DNA from: Kitasatospora sp. MMS16-BH015
GTDB taxonomy: Bacteria; Actinomycetota; Actinomycetes; Streptomycetales; Streptomycetaceae
Direction: 5' to 3'
Assembly: GCF_002943525.1 (NCBI RefSeq)
Contig: NZ_CP025394.1
Location: 3,658,001 to 3,722,000 of the forward strand
Length of the DNA stretch: 64,000 nucleotides
The position numbers and the translations under genes were made by a program. This document shows, one piece after another, positions 58,773-64,000 of this stretch. The notes under the pieces were generated by a model, which ran no database searches, was not told the origin of the DNA, and saw nothing but the letters and a program-made list of their open reading frames with translations. Position 1 is the first letter of the stretch. Every line of letters begins with the position of its first letter.

Positions 58773-60056
58773 TCAGATCAGCCCGTCCCAGAGCTGCTCG
58801 ACGATGACGGCCCACCAGTTCTCCGGGTCGCCGAAGACGGTGCGGTCCAGCGCGGCCAGGCCCCACTGGAGCTCGGCCACCGCCGGGCCGGCCGCGTACG
58901 GGTGCAGCCCGGCCAGCCGGGGCAGCCGCTCGGCGAACAGGGCCAGGCAGCGGACGAAGGCGGTCAGGTCGGCGTTGCAGTAGCGGGCCACCGCGCTGTG
59001 CGGGTCGAGGGTGCGGACCTTGCCGTCGGCCGCGTCCACGGTGACCACGGCCCAGCCGTCGGAGCCGATCACGTACTGGCCGGCCAGCGCGGCCCAGGCC
59101 GCCTGGGTGGCCCGGCCGCCCCCGCCGCCCTCGGCCAGGTGCGCGCTGACCTCGGGCAGCACCGGGCCGACCCGGCTGCCGTCCAGCACCCCGTCGGCCT
59201 GCGGGTGGTGCACCGCGAAGTACCCCGGCACCTCGGCCGGCAGGCCGATCCGGGTGAGCACCCCGGCGGTCGGCTCCGGCAGCCCCGCCGCCAGCACCTC
59301 GCCCGCGCCGAACCGGCGCAGCCCCTCGGCGCCGAACAGCGCGCCGAGCCGGGCGGCCAGCTGCGGCTCGCCCTCCGGCTGGGCGGGCGGCACGGCGAGC
59401 GGGAAGGGCACCCGGTTGGGCTTCGGGTCGGCGCCCGGCAGCAGCTGCCGGACAGCGGCGGCCCGCTGGTCGAACCGCGGTCCGTACATCAGCCGGTGGC
59501 TCAGCTGGGCCTGCGGCAGCTCGGCGGCCAGGTCGAGCACGGTGTAGTTGCCGGGCAGCATGGCCAGCCGCAGGTCGGTCCGCACCCCGATCACCTGCTC
59601 GGCCTTGACCCCCTGCTCCTTCAGCTGCCACCAGGCGCGCAGCGCCGGGTGCGGGCGGCCCGGGGCCGAGCGCAGCTCCAGCACCTGCCGCTCGCCCTGG
59701 CCGTCCAGCCAGCTCAGCTCGGCCCGGTCGCCGGGGCCGGTGACCGGCGGCAGCGCCGGGTCGTACCGGTCGGCGCCGAGCTTGGCCCGGTAGAGGCCGA
59801 CGATCTCCGGCACCGGGCAGGAGGGCCAGACCGTCAGCTCGCCGGTGGCCCGGTCGACCACGGCCCCGGCCGCGCCGAGCTCCTCGGGGGCCCGCCGCCC
59901 GCCGGTCAGCGGGTCGACCTGCACGGGGGCGGGCTCGGGCCAGACCACCCAGCCGAGCTCGAACTCGTGGCTGCGGACCGCGCGCGCCGCCTCCTGCGGC
60001 AACTCGCCGTTGAACCAGCGGTGCGCGATGTCCAGGGCCTGCTCGCGGGTGATCAT
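58773..60056 (-). CDS. SUKH-4-type immunity protein
   Basis: A 427-residue cytoplasmic protein. N-terminal ~90 residues resemble the YrhB/Imm domain (MITREQALDIAHRWFNGEL ... HEFELGWVVWPEPAPVQ ... GGRRAPEELGAAGAVVDRATGELTVWPS). The C-terminal half contains a SUKH-4-like region (IGLPAEVPGYFAVHH; GQYVIGSDGWAVVTVDAADGKVRTLDP; DPENWWAVIVEQLWDGLI). SUKH proteins neutralise toxins of type VII and polymorphic systems. It overlaps the toxin gene stop by four bases (ATGA), the classical toxin-immunity arrangement. Confidence 0.88.
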   Translation of the reverse strand: MITREQALDIAHRWFNGELPQEAARAVRSHEFELGWVVWPEPAPVQVDPLTGGRRAPEELGAAGAVVDRATGELTVWPSCPVPEIVGLYRAKLGADRYDPALPPVTGPGDRAELSWLDGQGERQVLELRSAPGRPHPALRAWWQLKEQGVKAEQVIGVRTDLRLAMLPGNYTVLDLAAELPQAQLSHRLMYGPRFDQRAAAVRQLLPGADPKPNRVPFPLAVPPAQPEGEPQLAARLGALFGAEGLRRFGAGEVLAAGLPEPTAGVLTRIGLPAEVPGYFAVHHPQADGVLDGSRVGPVLPEVSAHLAEGGGGGRATQAAWAALAGQYVIGSDGWAVVTVDAADGKVRTLDPHSAVARYCNADLTAFVRCLALFAERLPRLAGLHPYAAGPAVAELQWGLAALDRTVFGDPENWWAVIVEQLWDGLI

Positions 60057-63000
60057 CGGGTCTTGCTCCTGGTGCGGTGGGCGGTCAGCCGCGAGCGCGG
60101 CGGGGCGACGGCGGGGGCGGCGGCAGCGGGGGCCGGCTGCTCGACCGGGGCCGAGGCGGTCGCCGGGGCCGGGACGGCGGCCGACAGCTCGGTGAGGTCC
60201 AGCGGCCGGGAGGCCGCGTCCAGCGCGATCGCCCAGAGGCCGTGGTCGGCCGGGTGCAGCGGGCTCGGTGCCTGACGGCCCGACAGGTGGTCGAGGTAGG
60301 TCAGCGCCTTGCCGTGCAGCACGGCGTTCCAGGTGTGCGAGCGGCCGTACTCGTCCAGGGTGAGCAGCACCGCCTGGGCACCGGGCCCGGAGCGGTGCAG
60401 CGCCAGCGCGAGCTGCTCGAAGGCGCCCGTGCCGTCGCCCAGGTCGCGGAACCGGGTGCCGAGCTCGCGCTCGATCCGGTCCCGGCCGCCGCGCTCGCCC
60501 CACGGGCCGTCGGGCAGCCGGGGAGCGGCGCAGGTCGGCAGGCCGGCGAAGGTCCGCAGGCCGGAGAGCGCCAGGTCCACGCAGGTGTTGGCGCGGCCGC
60601 TCTCGCGCGGGCCGCCACCGTTGATCGCCTCGGCCCAGTCGCCCGCGCGCGGGTCCGGGTGTACGGCGTAGGAGCCGTCGGCCGCACGCGGCACCCGCCG
60701 CTCCACCTCGCGCTGGTGCGCCGGGTCGACCGGCCCGAGCCCGCCGGGCAGGCCGTACGGACGGCTGTCCGTGCTCCGCTCGCGCTTCTCCACGGGCGGC
60801 GGCGGGGCCGGGCGGGTGTACGCCTGCACCACCAGGTACGCGGCCGAGACCTGCCCGGGCTCCACCGGGGCGCTCCAGGCGCCGGCCGGGGCGTCGGGCC
60901 GACGCCCCGGCAGCGGCTGGTCGGCGTAGCCCCGGAGCGGGCCGGGCGCCGAGGTGCCCAGGCCCGGGGCGGCGACCGGCCTGGCCACGCCCGGGCGGGC
61001 GTCCTGCACCGGGAGGCCGACCACGGCGCCGGTGGTGCTGGTGGCACCCGGGGTGCCGGTGCCGCCCGCGCTGCCCGCGCTGCCCGCGACCGGGCCGAGT
61101 GGCACCGCACCGCTGCTGCCCGCGCCGCTGCTGCCCGGGGCGCCAGCAGCGCCGGGGGCACCGGCGGCACCCGGCGCACCGGCCGGGGGCGCACCGGGGG
61201 TGACCGGGCCGCCGGCCACGGGCGCGCCGGTCACCGGAGCGCCGGCGACCGGGCCGGCCCCGACGCCGGCCACCGGGCCGGTGGCGATCGGCGCGCTCAG
61301 CGGGCCGCCGGTGACGGGCGTACCGACCGGGCCTCCGGAGACCGGCAGACCGCCGCCGACCGGGCCGCCGCCGAGCGAGACGCCGCCCGACTGGCTGCCG
61401 CCCGGGTCGGGCCGGTAGCCGCCGCCGGCCGGGCCGGAGGCGTCCACCGAGCTCCACGGGTCGCCGGCGGCCGGCGGCGCGCTGGGCGCGGGCGGCAGCG
61501 GGGCCGTCCCGAGCGAGTCGGTGTGCACGCTCGGCGGGCCGGCCGGGGCCGGCGGGTCGGGCAGCGGGTGGCTCGGGCCCTGGTAGCCGCCACCACCGCC
61601 ACCGCCCACGCCGCCCGCGCCGTAGCCGCCGCCGTAGTCGCCGCCACCGCGGTGGCCGCCGCCGTACGAGCCGCCGCCTCCGCCACCGCCGCCGCTGGTG
61701 GCCACGGTGGGCGTGGGGGTGGTGTCCAGGGTCGGGGCCGGGGTGGTGGTGAGGTCGACCTGGGCGGGGCCGAGGCCCAGGTGCAGGCCGTTGCCGGGCT
61801 TGGTCGACAGGCCGGTGGGGCCGGTGGGGGTGGTGGTGCTCTTGGTGGTCAGGTCGGTCAGGGGGTCGACCGGCGGGGTGCCGTTCGGGTCGGTCAGCGG
61901 CAGCTGGTTGCCCTGCTGGTCGAACCGGGGCTTGCCGGCGAGCCCGGGCGGGGTGGGGTTGGTCGGGCCGGTGCCGGTGGGGCCGATGCCGTACGGGTCG
62001 GTGCCGCTGACGGGCTTGCCGGTGGCGTCGAAGAGCTGCGGCTTGCCGTCCTTGCCGAGCAGCGGCTTGCCCTGGGCGTCGAGGTCGAGGGTGAGGCCGG
62101 TGCCGCCCACCGCGCCGTCGGTGCCGACCAGCACGGGCTTGCCGTCCGGGCCGGTCAGCGGCTTACCGGTGGTGTCCAGCGCGACCCCGGCCACCGGGTT
62201 GCCCTGGCGGTCGGTCAGTTCTATCTGGCCCGAGGAGTCGAGCACGGGCTTGCCGTTCTGCCCGACCGCCACGGTGATCCCGGCCACGCCGGGCACGGCC
62301 GTGCCGTTCTGGTCCAGGAAGACCGGCTGGCCCTGGGCGTCGGTGCGCACGGTGCCGTCGCGGCGCAGCGCCACGTGCAGGGTCTGCATCCCGGCCACCC
62401 CGAGGGCGCCGCTCTTGACCCCGGTGGTCAACACGCTCTTGGCCGGCAGGTCGCCGGCCCGGGCGTCCACCTTCAACTGCCCCGTGCCGAGCCGCTCCAG
62501 GGCGATGACGGCGGGCTCCTTGAGGGCGGCCCGCAGCTCGTGCTCCAGCCGGTCGGCCAGCCCGTCCAGCAGCGCGCCGACGTGCAGCTTGGCCACCTCG
62601 GTCTCGGCCGCCTCGCCCACGTCGGCGACCACGCCGGTGACGGCCTTGGCCACGCTGCCGAGCACCCCGCCGCCGAGCGCCTGCTTGGCCTTGTCACCCA
62701 GCGAGTCGGTGGCCTTGAGCTGGTCGGCCAGCGAGTGCAGCGCGGCGACGATGCCGGCCTTGCACTCGTCCACCGCCACGGCGGCGTCGTCGAAGGCCTT
62801 GGCCAGCAGCTCGGCCGCCGCCCGGGCGTCGTCCAGGTGGCCCCGGCCGCCGTCGGCGAAGGCCCGCCAGTGGTCGGCGAAGGCGTCCACCGAGCTGCCG
62901 GAGTTCTCGGAGGTGACGCGCTGGGCCGAATCCTGGCCGCGGCGGCCGAGCCGCTCGGCCTCGGCGCCGAAGTCGCGCCAGAGGGCGGCGGCCCGGCGCA

Positions 63001-63082
63001 GCCCGTCCTCGTCCGCCTCGGGCCACTTGTGGCTGGTCTTCGCCATCACCGGGACGAGGTCCTCGGGCAAACTCCGGGACAC
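60053..63082 (-). CDS. Large WXG-type polymorphic toxin with papain-like glutamine deamidase domain
   Basis: 1009 residues. The N-terminal ~200 residues are a helical WXG100/LXG-like secretion domain (LRRAAALWRDFGAEAERLGRRGQ ... AFADHWRAFADGG ... LLAKAFDDAAVAVDECKAGIVAALHSLADQL). Residues ~240-380 carry repeated [GD]xx[GT]KP[VL] turns, then long Gly/Tyr/Pro-rich and Pro/Thr/Gly-rich stretches. The C-terminal ~200 residues match the Tox-PL glutamine deamidase fold: candidate triad Cys834 (NTCVDLAL), His916 (SHTWNAV), Asp931 (YLDHLSG). It would deamidate a glutamine in a target protein after delivery. GTG at 63082 with AAGGGGG upstream. The SUKH-4 gene overlaps its end. Confidence 0.9.
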   Translation of the reverse strand: MSRSLPEDLVPVMAKTSHKWPEADEDGLRRAAALWRDFGAEAERLGRRGQDSAQRVTSENSGSSVDAFADHWRAFADGGRGHLDDARAAAELLAKAFDDAAVAVDECKAGIVAALHSLADQLKATDSLGDKAKQALGGGVLGSVAKAVTGVVADVGEAAETEVAKLHVGALLDGLADRLEHELRAALKEPAVIALERLGTGQLKVDARAGDLPAKSVLTTGVKSGALGVAGMQTLHVALRRDGTVRTDAQGQPVFLDQNGTAVPGVAGITVAVGQNGKPVLDSSGQIELTDRQGNPVAGVALDTTGKPLTGPDGKPVLVGTDGAVGGTGLTLDLDAQGKPLLGKDGKPQLFDATGKPVSGTDPYGIGPTGTGPTNPTPPGLAGKPRFDQQGNQLPLTDPNGTPPVDPLTDLTTKSTTTPTGPTGLSTKPGNGLHLGLGPAQVDLTTTPAPTLDTTPTPTVATSGGGGGGGGSYGGGHRGGGDYGGGYGAGGVGGGGGGGYQGPSHPLPDPPAPAGPPSVHTDSLGTAPLPPAPSAPPAAGDPWSSVDASGPAGGGYRPDPGGSQSGGVSLGGGPVGGGLPVSGGPVGTPVTGGPLSAPIATGPVAGVGAGPVAGAPVTGAPVAGGPVTPGAPPAGAPGAAGAPGAAGAPGSSGAGSSGAVPLGPVAGSAGSAGGTGTPGATSTTGAVVGLPVQDARPGVARPVAAPGLGTSAPGPLRGYADQPLPGRRPDAPAGAWSAPVEPGQVSAAYLVVQAYTRPAPPPPVEKRERSTDSRPYGLPGGLGPVDPAHQREVERRVPRAADGSYAVHPDPRAGDWAEAINGGGPRESGRANTCVDLALSGLRTFAGLPTCAAPRLPDGPWGERGGRDRIERELGTRFRDLGDGTGAFEQLALALHRSGPGAQAVLLTLDEYGRSHTWNAVLHGKALTYLDHLSGRQAPSPLHPADHGLWAIALDAASRPLDLTELSAAVPAPATASAPVEQPAPAAAAPAVAPPRSRLTAHRTRSKTR

Positions 63083-63232
63083 GTGAGTCCCCCTTCGGGT
63101 TCGACGGTTGGTACGAGGGGCGGCGCCGCGCTCCGGCGGCCACGCCGAACGCGGGCCTCGGGCATCAGCCGAGACGCGCCAGGCGCGGGGGCAGTTGCAG
63201 CGCGCCGCCCCGGTGGTCGGGGTGGGGCGGGG
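63083..63232. other. Intergenic 150 bp between toxin and WXG100 genes
   Basis: No gene supported. Contains the toxin ribosome-binding site and probably a promoter. No repeat or operator recognised. Confidence 0.5.
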
Positions 63233-63562
63233 TCAGCGGGTCAGGCCCGCGGTGATCTCGTCCTCGGTGCCGCTGGTGCTGTCGGCCATCGCATGCAGGC
63301 CGGAACCGACCACGCGGAGCTGGTCCGCCAGTCCGTTCAACCCGGCCACCAGCTGGGGCTGCGCCTCCTGCCAGGCCGCGCCGAAGCCGTGGCCCGGGGC
63401 GTCCGTGCCCCAGGGCGTGCCGAGGTCCGCGAAGCCCTGCTCCAGGGTCATCGCGGCCCGGTTGAAATCGTTCGAGATGGACTCGAACTCCTTGCCCTCA
63501 CCGTGCAGTTCCCAGGGCTTGAGGAGGAATCCGCCGCCCCCGCCCACCGCGTTCGCCGCCAT
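63233..63562 (-). CDS. WXG100-family protein, partner of the toxin
   Basis: A 109-residue small helical protein with an ESX/WXG100-like pattern ([70 protein letters not shown]). The W-x-G turn is partially retained (PWGTD). It is placed upstream of the large toxin gene on the same strand, as in ESX-linked effector modules. ATG at 63562. Confidence 0.85.
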   Translation of the reverse strand: MAANAVGGGGGFLLKPWELHGEGKEFESISNDFNRAAMTLEQGFADLGTPWGTDAPGHGFGAAWQEAQPQLVAGLNGLADQLRVVGSGLHAMADSTSGTEDEITAGLTR

Positions 63563-63716
63563 CCGTGCACTCCCCCGTCATCGTCCGTCCGGCGGCGCCA
63601 TCCTAGGCCCCGCCCCCGGGGGCGCCGCAGGGGTGGCGCCTCTTTCTCACGGCAGCTTCACGACCTGCCCCGACGGGCACCGCCCGACCGCCACCCACAG
63701 GCCATACCCTTACCGG

Positions 63717-64000
63717 GTGGCAGCAGAGACCCCGAAGCCCCTGAAGAAGTCCAACAGCGGCAAGAACAGCAAGAGCACCACCGGCGCCAAGGGCACCAAG
63801 GCTCCCAAGAAGCAGAAGAACCCGGTCGACCTGGGCATGCCGGCCCCGCTCCCCGAGGTCGGGCTCGACTTCGCCCGGGCCTGGGTGGAGTTCGCCGACC
63901 CGGCCGACGAGGAGCAGGTCTTCCGCTGCGACCTGACCTGGCTGACCTCGCGCTGGGGCTGCATCTTCGGCAAGGGCTGCCACGGGATCCGGCCCGGGCG
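63717..64000 (+). CDS. Cytoplasmic protein with Cys-containing C-terminal segment (3' end outside window)
   Basis: The visible 94 residues begin with a very basic, Lys/Ser/Gly-rich stretch (residues 1-~40), then [55 protein letters not shown]. The Cys spacing in the last part (RCD...[11 protein letters not shown]) suggests a metal site similar to cysteine-cluster proteins widespread in Streptomyces. GTG at 63717. Function unknown; the gene is cut by the window edge. Confidence 0.8.
   Translation, partial: MAAETPKPLKKSNSGKNSKSTTGAKGTKAPKKQKNPVDLGMPAPLPEVGLDFARAWVEFADPADEEQVFRCDLTWLTSRWGCIFGKGCHGIRPG

Noticed and set aside
63603..63983. A leftward 126-residue frame at the right edge
   Set aside because: It lies opposite the rightward basic-N-terminus protein, whose Cys-containing segment and GTG start are more gene-like.
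1..64000. tRNA, rRNA, prophage, integrase or attachment sites
   Set aside because: No cloverleaf-like sequence, phage structural gene, recombinase or duplicated attachment core was recognised by eye; a tRNA scan could still find one.

Overview
This is GC-rich actinomycete chromosome, almost certainly from Streptomycetaceae (Streptomyces or Kitasatospora). It carries short chaplins, two rodlins, the rex-hemA-hemC-hemD operon with a Rex operator, the developmental sigma factor BldN with its anti-sigma factor RsbN, and Streptomyces-type intergenic inverted repeats. Codon third positions are strongly G/C and many starts are GTG. No tRNA, rRNA, CRISPR array, transposase or phage gene was recognised.

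Layout. 1-5.8 kb (minus strand): a metal-handling run made of a membrane protein, an ECF sigma factor, a small His/Met-tailed membrane protein, a copper-type P1B ATPase, and an iron-siderophore type binding lipoprotein with its permease (cut by the window edge). 6.2-8.6 kb: a truncated glycosyltransferase remnant, a 7-bp tandem repeat and an unusual two-part family III CoA-transferase. 8.6-12.5 kb: a LuxR-type regulator, a 63-residue peptide ending in a CxxCH-containing tail, and two paralogous JmjC/cupin-type oxygenases on one strand, with a second small LuxR-type regulator divergent. This looks like an undescribed peptide-modification (RiPP-like) locus and is the best discovery candidate. 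12.5-18.3 kb: housekeeping and hypothetical genes (RidA, a Clp-N/HTH protein with twin palindromic operators, a beta-propeller lipoprotein, a DAP decarboxylase-like enzyme, DUF4291). 18.3-24.3 kb: a surface island with a GDSL lipase carrying a ricin-type lectin tail, four short chaplins, two rodlins and several small secreted proteins. 24.4-31.7 kb: tetrapyrrole synthesis (hemB, hemD fusion, hemC, hemA), rex, an exonuclease and a glutaredoxin-like protein. 31.7-38.9 kb: HAD phosphatase, bldN, rsbN, a zinc-ribbon protein, an acyltransferase, an epimerase, a 32-residue bS22-type protein and an excisionase-type DNA-binding protein. 39-55.9 kb: acuC, MFS transporter, HAD, proC, a polyester-depolymerase-like secreted enzyme, ilvD, methyltransferase, sugar isomerase, Ppx/GppA, alpha/beta hydrolase, LCP cell-wall ligase and CtaG. 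56-63.6 kb: two WXG100-type cassettes, one with a 1009-residue toxin with a papain-fold deamidase end and an overlapping SUKH-4-type immunity gene.

How the genes work together: BldN is known to drive chaplin and rodlin transcription in Streptomyces, and here the regulator and its targets sit within about 13 kb. Rex senses NADH/NAD+ and its operator lies in front of its own operon with the haem genes. The peptide plus oxygenase locus is inferred only from gene order and motifs; no product is known.
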